64,000 nt of DNA from JASHPR01 sp963749145 (GTDB lineage Bacteria; Actinomycetota; Actinomycetes; Streptosporangiales; Streptosporangiaceae), in the NCBI GenBank assembly GCA_963749145.1, contig CAVVLN010000006.1, forward strand, positions 248,001 through 312,000. Reading direction: 5' to 3'. Shown piece by piece: positions 55,635 to 63,500 of the stretch. Made by a program: the position numbers and the translations under genes. Below the pieces are notes generated by a model. It was not told the DNA's origin and searched no databases. It worked only from the letters and a program-made list of their open reading frames with translations. Position 1 is the first letter of the stretch, and the number at the start of each line of letters is the position of its first letter.

Positions 55635-56645
55635 CGTCGAGATGATGGCCGCGGTCTCGGTGCAGCCGTACCCCTCGCCGATCTCTACGTGCGGCAGCCG
55701 CTGCCGGAAGTCCTCGACGACCTGGGCCGGCAGCGGCGCGCTGCCGCTGGTGAGCCGGACCAGCGCGGACAGGTCGTAGTCCTCGAGCGGCTGCTGCAGC
55801 AGCATCTGGAGCATCGACGGCACCATCGGGCTCACGTTGACCCGGTGCTGCTGCGCGAGCTCCAGCCAGGTCGCCGGGTCGAACCAGCGCATCAGCACCG
55901 AGGTGCCCGGGCCCGGCGCGTGCAGGCTCATCACGCTTACCATCAGCCCGTAGACATGCGACAGCGGCAGCGGGAGCAGGGCCGAGCTCAGCTCTTCCTC
56001 CCAGGACGTGGCCGTGGCCGCCCACGCCGCCGCCGACAGCGCGTTGTGGCTGATCATCACGCCCTTGGAGCGCCCCGTCGTGCCCCCGGTGTACAGCAGC
56101 GCCGCCAGGCCGTCCGGGTCGGAGTCGACGAGCCGGGCCGGCGGGGCCGTCTCCAGCTCGGCGAACGGCAGCAGCGGCGGCCCGGCGGGCCCGGCGGCCG
56201 CGGCGGGGCGCTCGCCCAGGGGCTCGCCGACCACGACGATGCCGCGCACGGTGGGCAGGTCGGCCGCGGCCGCCGTCACCTTCGGCAGGAACTCGGGGGT
56301 GGTCACGACCAGGGCCGCGCCGCTGTCGCTCAGCACGTGCCGCAGTTCGTCCTCGCTGAGCAGGAACAGCACCGGCGTGGCCACCGCGGCGGTGCGCCAC
56401 ACGGCGGAGTACGTGATGCTGACCTCCGGGCAGTTGGCCATGCAGATCACGACGCGCTCGCCCGCGGCCAGGCCCGCCTCCTGCAGTCCGCCGGTCACCC
56501 GGCGGATGCGCTCGGCGAGCTGCTCGCCGGTCCACTGGCCGCTCTCGTAGTGCAGCACGGACCCGGCCGCGAGCCGGTCCCAGGACTGCTCGGCCAGGCG
56601 TTGCAGGCTGGCGCCGGTGGGCGGGGTAACCATCGGTGCGGCCAC
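54897..56645 (-). CDS. Class I AMP-dependent synthetase/ligase (acyl-CoA synthetase-like)
   Basis: This 582-residue enzyme activates an acid by adenylation. It shows ALLYTGGTTGRSKGVMISHN (P-loop, about 155-174), GEGYGCTETAAIISTSPRG (acyl-adenylate site), WLHTGDVGRLDEDGYLYIVD (the D of the TGD motif), and DRIKDLIIRGGYNVYPRDIE (hinge and A8). The C-terminal Lys lies in SVMKTDRKLLR. GTG 56645 is chosen because ggaggt lies five bases upstream. ATG 56633 is the alternative. About 40 extra residues at the C-terminus are AGGPPGPAR-like repeats encoded by the 27-bp array. It is transcribed against the LuxR regulator, whose frame runs into it. The substrate (fatty or aromatic acid) is not predicted. 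Confidence 0.88.
   Translation of the reverse strand: MAAPMVTPPTGASLQRLAEQSWDRLAAGSVLHYESGQWTGEQLAERIRRVTGGLQEAGLAAGERVVICMANCPEVSITYSAVWRTAAVATPVLFLLSEDELRHVLSDSGAALVVTTPEFLPKVTAAAADLPTVRGIVVVGEPLGERPAAAAGPAGPPLLPFAELETAPPARLVDSDPDGLAALLYTGGTTGRSKGVMISHNALSAAAWAATATSWEEELSSALLPLPLSHVYGLMVSVMSLHAPGPGTSVLMRWFDPATWLELAQQHRVNVSPMVPSMLQMLLQQPLEDYDLSALVRLTSGSAPLPAQVVEDFRQRLPHVEIGEGYGCTETAAIISTSPRGQVRVGSVGRPAPGVTVRIERRDSSAAAAAEDGEICVRGPVLMSGYWNAEPETALVMRGGWLHTGDVGRLDEDGYLYIVDRIKDLIIRGGYNVYPRDIEDVLMQHPDVVGAAVVGRPDERYGEEVVAFVQLREDAMAGPADLIEFSKRHLSAVKYPREVRLVDAIPLTSVMKTDRKLLRAMLAAPPRNGGTPATATTAGAGGPPGPARAGGPPGPAGAGGPPGPARAGGKPGPARTGPGAPG
54913..55035. repeat. 27-bp tandem repeats at the ligase 3' end
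   Basis: Units beginning cctcc(c/t)g start at 54940, 54967 and 54994, with partial units on either side. Successive units alternate between ctctcgcgggg and cgcccgcgggg, giving a 54-bp higher-order period. They encode the ligase C-terminal AGGPPGPAR repeats. On the other strand they encode the Arg/Ser-rich tail of the LuxR reading frame. Confidence 0.8.
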
Positions 56646-56792
56646 GTACGACCTCCAATCGGGCCGGGGTGCGGCGCCCCCGGCGGCGGGCGCGATGAGC
56701 GCTGAGTGAAATCTATGCGGCCGTCCGGCGGCCCCGCGCAACGGGCGGGCGGGCGGGCCCGCTGCCGCCCGCGGCGGCCCGGCGGAGGCGGC

Positions 56793-58769
56793 TCAGTCGC
56801 GGGCGACGCCGGGATCCGGCCCGGCGCAGAGCGCCCGCTCGAGGAAGTCGGCCTGGAGCAGCAGCAGGTTCTCGGCCACATCCTCCCGCGTGGTCATGTG
56901 GCTGACCCCCGCCAGCGGCAGCACCGTGTGCGGCCGGCCGGCCGCCAGCAGCGCCGCGGACAGCCGCAGCGTGTTGGCGACGGTCACGTTGTCATCGGCC
57001 AGCCCGTGGACCAGCATCAGCGGCCGCCGCAGCGCGGCGACCTGGTCCTCCAGCACCGGCCCGGCCAGATCGCCGTAGATCTCCCGTTCCCAGGCCGGGC
57101 CGCGCCCGGGGGTGCCGCTTCCGTCGGCGATCACGACCGCGAACCCCTGCTCGGCGAACCACTGCGAGGTGAGGTACCCGTCGTGCCAGGCCAGGACCCG
57201 CTGCCCGGCGGGCCCGCCGTAGGGGTCCATCAGCACGGGCAGGCGCCCCGAGCCCGGCCGGTGCCAGGACGGCAGCAGCACCACCGTGCGCAGTTCCCGC
57301 GCGCCGAGCCGGAGCACCTCGGGCCGGGGCGTGAGCACCGGGATCTCGGCGAGCGAGGCGATCACGGCGGACCGCCGGCCGTCCCGGTACACCGCGGCCC
57401 GCGCGCCGGGCTGGCCGGTCGACTCCGAGACCACGACGGTGGTGCCGCCGGCCCGCCAGCCCTCGTGCAGACCGGGGGAGTCGTCCACCGGCCGCGCGCC
57501 GGGGCCGGGCGAGTAGGCCCACAGGCCGATCTCGCTGGGCTCGGCCGACGCGGTGAACAGCACGGTGTCGCCGTCGCTGCTGGTCACCTCCCGGACGTTG
57601 AGGCCGTCCGGGGTGACCGCCGCGCCGTCGACCAGCAGCCGCCGGGTGCCGCCCGTGTCGGCGGCCCAGACCAGCGCCCCGGCGCCGGTCACCGCGGGGA
57701 TACCGGGCACGATATGGACCCAGCACGGGTCGGTGTCCTCCCGAAGGAGGCGGGTCTGGCCGGTCGCCGGGTCGACGGCCAGCAGGCACAGGCTGCGCTG
57801 GCTGCGGTTCTGCACCACGATCAGCAGCCCGCTCTCGGCCCAGCAGGCGGCGACGACGTACTCATGCGCGGCGCGGTCCCACCGCACCTCGACCCGGCTG
57901 CCGTCCAGGCCGAGGACCCACAGCGTCACGTCAGCGTTGGCCGTGCCGGCCACCGGGTAGGCGATAACTCTCGGCGGCTGGCCCGGGTTGGCCGGGTCAG
58001 CGATGTACCAGCGCCGCACCCGGGCCACGTCGACCCGCGCGACCAGCAGCCGGGACCCGTCCGGGGCCCACCAGTACCCGCGGTGGCGGTGCATCGACTC
58101 GGCCGCGACGTGCTCGGGCAGGCCATAGCTGACGTCCGGTGCCTCGGGCGTGGCCAGCGCCCGGTCCCCGGAGCCGTCCGCGCCGATCACCCGCAGGCCG
58201 CCGCCCGACACGTAGGCGACCGCCGTTCCCGCCGGGCTAGGCCGCGGATCGGCCACGGGCACCGCCGCGGGCAGTTCCCGGACGCGGGCCGGGGCCGCCG
58301 GGCCCGGGGCGCCCGGCGGCGCGGCCGAGGATGCGGCTGGCCCTCCGGCCGCCCCGGCCGGCTCGCCGGTATCGGCGACCCATAGCCGGCCGGACAGCGC
58401 GAACGCGGCCAGCCGCGCCGCCCGGTCGGCCGCGTAGGCGGTGATGCCGGTCGCCTGCTCGCGCATCCGCTCTCGCCGGGTCCGCTCCTCGGGCGGCAGC
58501 TCGGCGCCGGCGGCCGGGTCTTCCAGCTCGCGCGGGTCCGCGATCAGGCGCTCGGCGCCGGTGGCCACATCGAGCGCCCACAGGCGGGTCAGCGGGTCGT
58601 CCCCGGCCCGCGAGCGGAGGAAGAGCACCCGGCTGCCGTCGCTCGCGATCGTGAACGACCGCGGCGCGCCGAGCGTGAACCGGCGGGTCCTGGCCCACTG
58701 GCGAGGCAGGCTGCCGCTGGCCGGCGCACCGGGCGCTGGCGCGGTCGTCGAGGCGGCCGGGTCGGTCAC
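56793..58769 (-). CDS. S9 family prolyl oligopeptidase/DPP-IV-like protein lacking the Ser nucleophile segment
   Basis: This is a 658-residue protein. The N-terminal part (about 40-410) is the beta-propeller of DPP-IV-like peptidases (RWYIADPANPG, YAADRAARLAAFALSGRLWV, HRHRGYWWAPDGSRLLVARV). The C-terminal part begins LPVLMDPYGGPAGQRVLAWH and has VLEDQVAALRRPLMLVHGLA, DDNVTVANTLRLSAALLAAG and PLAGVSHMTTREDVAEN, so the Asp and His positions are present. In active relatives about 80 residues, including the GWSFGG nucleophile elbow and GAPVTD, lie between DQVAAL and RPLMLVHG. They are missing in frame here. The protein is therefore expected to be catalytically inactive. The start is GTG 58769 with an aaggag ribosome site. 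An in-frame deletion or a true pseudo-peptidase is possible. Confidence 0.88.
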   Translation of the reverse strand: MTDPAASTTAPAPGAPASGSLPRQWARTRRFTLGAPRSFTIASDGSRVLFLRSRAGDDPLTRLWALDVATGAERLIADPRELEDPAAGAELPPEERTRRERMREQATGITAYAADRAARLAAFALSGRLWVADTGEPAGAAGGPAASSAAPPGAPGPAAPARVRELPAAVPVADPRPSPAGTAVAYVSGGGLRVIGADGSGDRALATPEAPDVSYGLPEHVAAESMHRHRGYWWAPDGSRLLVARVDVARVRRWYIADPANPGQPPRVIAYPVAGTANADVTLWVLGLDGSRVEVRWDRAAHEYVVAACWAESGLLIVVQNRSQRSLCLLAVDPATGQTRLLREDTDPCWVHIVPGIPAVTGAGALVWAADTGGTRRLLVDGAAVTPDGLNVREVTSSDGDTVLFTASAEPSEIGLWAYSPGPGARPVDDSPGLHEGWRAGGTTVVVSESTGQPGARAAVYRDGRRSAVIASLAEIPVLTPRPEVLRLGARELRTVVLLPSWHRPGSGRLPVLMDPYGGPAGQRVLAWHDGYLTSQWFAEQGFAVVIADGSGTPGRGPAWEREIYGDLAGPVLEDQVAALRRPLMLVHGLADDNVTVANTLRLSAALLAAGRPHTVLPLAGVSHMTTREDVAENLLLLQADFLERALCAGPDPGVARD

Positions 58770-58886
58770 GGCGCAAGCTCCTTCACTGTCTCGGCCACGG
58801 CGGCCATGACCCGCCCGGGCGCCCGTCGGCCGCTATGGCCGACTAACGTCCGTTATGCGTGATCATGGGGCTCCCCGGCCGCATGG

Positions 58887-59657
58887 ATGTGGTTGGGTCG
58901 GGTGGTGGGCATGCTCGCGATCCTGGCGCTGCTCGGGGCCGGCACGCTGGCGGGCGTGGCCAGCACGGTCGCGGCGCTGGCGTCCGTCATCTCCTACCCG
59001 GTGCTGCTCGCGCTGGGCCTGCCGCCGGTCAGCGCGAACGTGACGAACACCGTGGCGCTGGTGTTCACCGGGGTCGGCGCGGCCGCCGGGTCGCGGCAGG
59101 AACTGGCCGGGCAGCGCGGGCTGGTCCTGCGCCTGGGCGTGCTGACCGCGGCGGGCGGCGCGGCGGGCGCGGCGCTGCTGCTGCTCACCCCCGCCGCCGC
59201 GTTCGAGGCTGTCGCCCCGGTCCTGATCGGGGGCGCCTCGGTGCTGCTGATCATCCAGCCGATGATCGCCGGGCTGTCGGCGCGCCCGGGGGGCGAGCGC
59301 AGCTGGCCGCTGCGCACGGCCCTGGCGGCGGTCGGGGTCTACGTCGGGTACTTCGGCGCGGCCGCCGGGATCCTGCTGCTCACGGTCCTCACCGCGATGC
59401 TGGACCAGCCGCTGGCCCGGGTCAACGCGGTCAAGAACGTCGTGTCCGGGCTGGCGAACGCCGCCGCGGCCGTGGGCTTCGCCCTGTTCGGGCCGGTGCG
59501 CTGGGCCGCCGCGGTGCCGCTCGCGGCGGGCTTCCTGGCCGGCGGCTGGATCGGGCAGGCGCTGGTACGCCGGCTTCCCGCGCCGGCGCTGCGCATCGGC
59601 GTCGGGATCTGCGGCGTGGCCCTGGCGGTCCGGCTCGGCCTCGGCGCGTATCACTGA
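58887..59657 (+). CDS. TauE/SafE family sulfite/organosulfonate exporter
   Basis: This is a 256-residue integral membrane protein with about eight hydrophobic segments (for example MLAILALLGAGTLAGVASTV, ISYPVLLALGLPPVSANVTN, LVLRLGVLTAAGGAAGAALL, LTPAAAFEAVAPVLIGGASV and AAAVPLAAGFLAGGWIGQAL). PPVSANVTNTVALV, with a conserved Asn-Thr-Val pair, and the later LARVNAVKNVVSGLANAAAA are signature segments of the TauE/SafE repeat halves. These carriers export sulfite, sulfoacetate or related anions. The substrate is not assigned. The start is ATG 58887, with a GTG a few codons later possible. It lies 8 bases from the convergent hypothetical gene and 117 bases from the S9 peptidase start. Confidence 0.85.
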   Translation: MWLGRVVGMLAILALLGAGTLAGVASTVAALASVISYPVLLALGLPPVSANVTNTVALVFTGVGAAAGSRQELAGQRGLVLRLGVLTAAGGAAGAALLLLTPAAAFEAVAPVLIGGASVLLIIQPMIAGLSARPGGERSWPLRTALAAVGVYVGYFGAAAGILLLTVLTAMLDQPLARVNAVKNVVSGLANAAAAVGFALFGPVRWAAAVPLAAGFLAGGWIGQALVRRLPAPALRIGVGICGVALAVRLGLGAYH

Positions 59658-59665
59658 GCCCAGGG

Positions 59666-60295
59666 CTACCAGATCGGTATCGGGCCGACGCTGGTGAACG
59701 GCAGCAGCGGGCCGAGCTCCTCGGTTTCCACCTTCGTGCCCGCCGGGGCTTCCTGCTTGATCAGCTGGGCCAGGGCGGCGGCGTCATCCTCGTCGTTCGC
59801 CCCGAGGACCAGCAGGGTCCAGCGCCGGACCACCTGGCGTCCCTCGGCCTGCAGCCGCTCAGCGAACTTGACGGCGGCGTGGCGCGAGGGCAGGTCGACC
59901 CGCACCTCCCACCGGGCGTGCCCGGTCTCCAGCGATTCGCGCGTCTCCTCTTCCTCGAGGCGCTGATGCTCCGCCTCGCGTTCGGCGTCCGTCTGCGGCA
60001 GCGCGACGTCGGCGTCCTCCCACTCCTCCTCGTCCGGGTGCCACCGCTCCAGCGCGAAGTCGGCCGGCAGCCCGCGTTGCGCCGTCAGTTCCCGGGCCAG
60101 CCGGTCGGCCTCCCGGGCCGCGTTCTCGGTGCCGGCATAGAGAAAGATGCGGGAACCCTCCGCGCTGACCGCGACCCGGTGGCCGAGCCGGCGGCGCGCG
60201 TCGTCCTCCACCTCATGATCGCGTAGCGCTTGCACCGCCCGTCCGGCTCCGGACGCGTCGTGCAGGGTCACCGTCACCCGCCAGTCGTTGGCCAC
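59666..60295 (-). CDS. Conserved hypothetical protein, two-domain alpha/beta type
   Basis: This is a 209-residue soluble protein with two similar halves. The first, WRVTVTLHDASGAGRAVQAL and RVAVSAEGSRIFLYAGTENA, and the second, RWEVRVDLPSRHAAVKFAER and QVVRRWTLLVLGANDEDDAA, have the same strand-helix-strand-strand pattern, suggesting an internal duplication of a ferredoxin-like fold. An acidic helical linker (about 95-130, EREAEHQRLEEEE) separates them. The protein is recognisable from many actinobacteria but no function is known to me. The start is GTG 60295. It is divergent from the F420-type oxidoreductase and convergent with TauE/SafE, eight bases from its end. Confidence 0.75.
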   Translation of the reverse strand: MANDWRVTVTLHDASGAGRAVQALRDHEVEDDARRRLGHRVAVSAEGSRIFLYAGTENAAREADRLARELTAQRGLPADFALERWHPDEEEWEDADVALPQTDAEREAEHQRLEEEETRESLETGHARWEVRVDLPSRHAAVKFAERLQAEGRQVVRRWTLLVLGANDEDDAAALAQLIKQEAPAGTKVETEELGPLLPFTSVGPIPIW

Positions 60296-60393
60296 GGACC
60301 GACCCTATCGCCTGGCCGGGACCGGCCACGGCACCCCGGGCCGGGGCGTTCTGTTACGTTTCCGGCAGGAGGGCCCGGCGACGAGGAGGATCA

Positions 60394-61227
60394 GTGCGCT
60401 TCGCGATCAAGACAAGGCCTGAGCACACGACGTGGGCGCAGATGCGCGACGTATGGCAGGCGGCCGACGAGATCGACCTGTTCGAATCGGCCTGGAACTG
60501 GGACCACTTCTACCCGCTGACCGGCGACCTCACCGGACCCAACCTCGAGGCCTGGACGATGCTGGCCGCGATGGCCCAGGCCACCTCCAGGATCCGGATC
60601 GGCTGCCAGGTGACCGGCATGATCTACCGGCACCCGGCGGTGCTGGCCAACATGGCCGCGACTGTGGACATCATCTCCGGGGGGCGGCTCGAGATCGGGG
60701 TCGGCGCGGGCTGGAACCAGATGGAGTGCGACGCCTACGGCATCGACCTGCCGCCGCTGCGCGAGCGGTTCGACCGTTTCGACGAGGGCGTCGAGGTGAT
60801 CGTGCGCCTGCTCAGCGACACGACCACGACCTTCGACGGCACGTACCTGCACCTGACCGAGGCGCGCTGCGAGCCCAAGCCGGTGCAGCGGCCGCACCCG
60901 CCGATCGCCATCGGCGGCCGGGGCCGGACCAGGACGCTGCGCACCGCCGCCCGCTGGGCCCAGCAGTGGAACGCGATCACCCCGAACCCGGATGACTGGC
61001 GCAGCCTCAAACAGACCCTGGTCGAGCACTGCGAGAAGCTCGGCCGCGACCCCGCGGAGATCACCTGCTCGGTCAACGTCCGGACGGACGACGGCCCCGG
61101 GGCCGCGGCCGAACTGGCCGCCGCCTACCGCGACGCCGGCGCCGACCTTGTGATCATGAACCTGCCGCTCAACGCGCCGCCGGGCTCCCTGGGCCCGCTC
61201 GCCGGCGCATTGCGCCCGCTAGCCTGA
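60394..61227 (+). CDS. LLM-class F420-dependent oxidoreductase
   Basis: This 277-residue protein belongs to the luciferase-like monooxygenase superfamily and is distinct from the one at 42379. It shows RFAIKTRPEHTTWAQMRDVW, ESAWNWDHFYPLTGDLTGPN (about 30-50) and RIRIGCQVTGMIYRHPAVLA. The superfamily motif DIISGGRLEIGVGAGWNQME lies at about 91-110, and HPPIAIGGRGRTRTLRTAAR lies near residue 170. This form (TIGR03560-like) is typical of F420-using enzymes in mycobacteria and relatives, with roles from drug activation to secondary metabolism. The substrate is unknown. The start codon at 60394 (GTG) has an aggagg ribosome site at about 60382. A long hairpin follows its stop. Confidence 0.88.
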   Translation: MRFAIKTRPEHTTWAQMRDVWQAADEIDLFESAWNWDHFYPLTGDLTGPNLEAWTMLAAMAQATSRIRIGCQVTGMIYRHPAVLANMAATVDIISGGRLEIGVGAGWNQMECDAYGIDLPPLRERFDRFDEGVEVIVRLLSDTTTTFDGTYLHLTEARCEPKPVQRPHPPIAIGGRGRTRTLRTAARWAQQWNAITPNPDDWRSLKQTLVEHCEKLGRDPAEITCSVNVRTDDGPGAAAELAAAYRDAGADLVIMNLPLNAPPGSLGPLAGALRPLA

Positions 61228-61246
61228 CCGCGAGGCCGGATTTCCT

Positions 61247-61295
61247 TGATCTGGGTACCTGACGCGCAAATACGCCACCTCAGGTACCCAGATCA
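61247..61295. terminator. Perfect 16-bp inverted repeat after the LLM gene
   Basis: tgatctgggtacctga (61247-61262) and tcaggtacccagatca (61280-61295) are exact reverse complements with a 17-base loop. It starts 20 bases after the LLM stop and lies about 100 bases before the aminotransferase. A rho-independent-type hairpin without T-tract is the simplest reading, but an operator for the downstream gene is possible. Confidence 0.55.
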
Positions 61296-61393
61296 TGAAC
61301 CGGCCGGGCCCGCGGCCGGGACGCGGCCGGCCTCGGCCACAATAGTTCGACGTCGGCAGACCAGAGGCCTGCCCGGACCGGAAGACTGCTGCC

Positions 61394-62767
61394 ATGGGAT
61401 TCGACTTGCCGTCTCTGCTCACCGCCCGCCGCGGCGAGGGCTACGACCTGCACGCCCGTTACCTCAACCCGCAGCTGCCCCGCATGCTGCACGCCATCGG
61501 GTTCGACAAGGTGTACGAGCGGGCCGAGGGCGCTTACCTCTACGACCGGGACGGGAACCGCTACGCGGACTTCCTGGCCGGCTTCGGCGTGTTCGGGGTC
61601 GGGCACAATCACCCCGTCGTGCGCCAGGCCCTGCATGACATGCTCGACGCCGACCTGGCCGACCTGGTCCAGTTCGACTGCGCACTGCTGCCGGGCCTGC
61701 TGGCCGAGCGGCTGCTGGCCAAGGCGCCCGAGTTCGACCGGGTGTACTTCGGCAACAGCGGCACCGAGGCGGTCGAGGCGGCGCTGAAGTTCGCCCGGTA
61801 CGCGACGGGCCGCAAGCGGATCCTGTACTGCAGCCACGCCTTCCACGGCCTCACCACCGGCTCGCTGTCGGTCAACGGCGCGGCCGAGTTCCGCAAGGGC
61901 TTCGACCCGCTGCTGCCCGACGTCAGCATCCCGCTCGGCGACACCGACGCGCTGGAGGCCGAGCTGCGCAAGGGCGACGTGGCGGCGCTGATCATCGAGC
62001 CGATCCAGGGCAAGGGCGTCTGGATGCCGCCGGACGGCTTCCTCGGCGCGGCCGCCGCGCTGCTGCACGACCACGGTGCGCTGCTGATCTGCGACGAGGT
62101 GCAGACCGGCCTGGGGCGGACCGGGCGTTTCTTCGGCTACCAGCACGAGGACGTCGAGCCCGACATCGTGACCGTGGCCAAGGCGCTGTCCGGCGGGTTC
62201 GTCCCGGTCGGCGCCACGCTGGCCAAGGGCTGGATCTTCGACAAGGTCTACTCGTCGATGGACCGGGTGCTGGTGCACGACTCGACCTTCGGCGCGAACG
62301 CGGCCGCCATGGCGGCCGGCCTGGCCTCGCTGGCCGTCATCGAGGACGAGCAACTGGTCAGCAACGCCGAGCGCACCGGGAACGCGCTGCGCAGCGCGCT
62401 GACCGAGATGGTCGGGCAGTACGAGCTGCTCGGCGAGGTGCGCGGCCGCGGGCTGATGATCGGCCTGGAGTTCACCAAGCCGAGCTCGCTGAAGCTGCGG
62501 CCGGGCTGGAGCATGCTGCAGGCGGCCCGGGTCGGGTTGTTCGCGCAGATGGTGGTGGTGGCGTTGTTCCAGAGGCACCGCATCCTGACCCAGGTGTCCG
62601 GCGACCACACCGAGGTGATCAAGCTGCTGCCGCCGCTGACTATCGGGGACGCCGAGGTGGACCTGTTCCGGGAGGCGTTCGACGACGTCATGAAGGACGC
62701 GCACCGGGGCAGCGGCCTGATGTGGGACTTCGGGCGCACGCTGGTCAAGCAGGCGGTGAGCCGCTAA
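61394..62767 (+). CDS. Class III PLP-dependent aminotransferase
   Basis: This 457-residue fold-type I aminotransferase uses omega-amino acids, polyamines or related donors. It shows ADFLAGFGVFGVGHNHPVVR (about 56-75), YFGNSGTEAVEAALKFARYA (about 117-136), LLICDEVQTGLGRTGRFFGY (PLP-ring Asp, about 231-250), TVAKALSGGFVPVGATLAKG (PLP Lys, about 260-279) and DSTFGANAAAMAAGLASLAV. The extended N-terminus GFDLPSLLTARRGEGYDLHA and the C-terminal DDVMKDAHRGSGLMWDFG are typical of a subgroup often labelled aspartate aminotransferase family, whose true substrate is not known. If beta-alanine from the carbamoyl amidohydrolase were its donor, it would complete a pyrimidine route, but that is speculation. 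ATG 61394 fits family length. Confidence 0.88.
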   Translation: MGFDLPSLLTARRGEGYDLHARYLNPQLPRMLHAIGFDKVYERAEGAYLYDRDGNRYADFLAGFGVFGVGHNHPVVRQALHDMLDADLADLVQFDCALLPGLLAERLLAKAPEFDRVYFGNSGTEAVEAALKFARYATGRKRILYCSHAFHGLTTGSLSVNGAAEFRKGFDPLLPDVSIPLGDTDALEAELRKGDVAALIIEPIQGKGVWMPPDGFLGAAAALLHDHGALLICDEVQTGLGRTGRFFGYQHEDVEPDIVTVAKALSGGFVPVGATLAKGWIFDKVYSSMDRVLVHDSTFGANAAAMAAGLASLAVIEDEQLVSNAERTGNALRSALTEMVGQYELLGEVRGRGLMIGLEFTKPSSLKLRPGWSMLQAARVGLFAQMVVVALFQRHRILTQVSGDHTEVIKLLPPLTIGDAEVDLFREAFDDVMKDAHRGSGLMWDFGRTLVKQAVSR

Positions 62768-63473
62768 CCCGCTGGTCGGCGAAGGTGAAGACCGGCGAGG
62801 ACGCGGTCAGCACGGCGACCGCCGGCGTCACCGACCAGGCCGCCTCCAGCCCGGCCGTCACCGCCGCCGTGAGTTCGGGCACGTCGCAGGAGGCCGAGTC
62901 GTGCAGGGCCTCGGCCACGATCAGGGCCGCGGTCGTGCCGTCCCCCACCGCCGACCAGCCGCTCTGCCGGTTCGTCCACCGCCGGGCGTGCACCCGCCGG
63001 GCCGAGTCCGAGAAGATCACCTCGCCCGCGGCCGGGTGCTCGGTCTCGCCGGAGAACGTCAGGTACTCTTCGCCGCCGTCGGCGTAGCGCACCTCGAGGT
63101 CGCCGGTGATCCCGGAGACGTCGAACACGGCCACCGGGATCGCGAACGCCAGCGAGATCGCGTTGCACAGGTCGACCAGCGGGTGCAGCCGCGGCAGCGA
63201 GCCCTCCTTGCGGAACCGCCGCAGCAGCGACTCGGCGGCGCACCGGTACTGGGTCGGCTTCAGCCCCATCCGCGAGAAAGCGCGCCGCCAGGCCTGGATC
63301 TCGGGCAGCTCGGCCTCGGACCGGCCCGCCAGCCGGGCGCTCGCGGCCGCCGTGAACCGGTCCGTGCGCGGCTCGGACGGCGGCACGTCGCGGCCCAGCC
63401 CCTCGGCGAACAGGACAGCGGGAACCAGTTCGGGGAAGTCACGCCAGATCTCCCCGGAGTGCTGAAAGTCCAT
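62745..63473 (-). CDS. B3/B4 (tRNA-binding-like) domain protein
   Basis: This is a 242-residue protein with a domain resembling the B3/B4 part of phenylalanyl-tRNA synthetase beta (PF03483), which also occurs alone and probably edits or binds aminoacyl groups. It shows IQAWRRAFSRMGLKPTQYRC (about 59-78), AAESLLRRFRKEGSLPRLHP and LVDLCNAISLAFAIPVAVFD (about 100-119). HARRWTNRQSGWSAVGDGTT (about 162-181) follows near the C-terminus. The RMGLKPTQYRCAAESLLRR pattern is diagnostic of the stand-alone family. It lies 27 bases from the divergent acyl-CoA dehydrogenase start, and its end overlaps the aminotransferase by 23 bases. A role in clearing misacylated tRNA is inferred from the domain. Confidence 0.85.
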   Translation of the reverse strand: MDFQHSGEIWRDFPELVPAVLFAEGLGRDVPPSEPRTDRFTAAASARLAGRSEAELPEIQAWRRAFSRMGLKPTQYRCAAESLLRRFRKEGSLPRLHPLVDLCNAISLAFAIPVAVFDVSGITGDLEVRYADGGEEYLTFSGETEHPAAGEVIFSDSARRVHARRWTNRQSGWSAVGDGTTAALIVAEALHDSASCDVPELTAAVTAGLEAAWSVTPAVAVLTASSPVFTFADQRVSGSPPA

Positions 63474-63500
63474 GGTCCCCGCGATCTATAGGCTCGGTCG

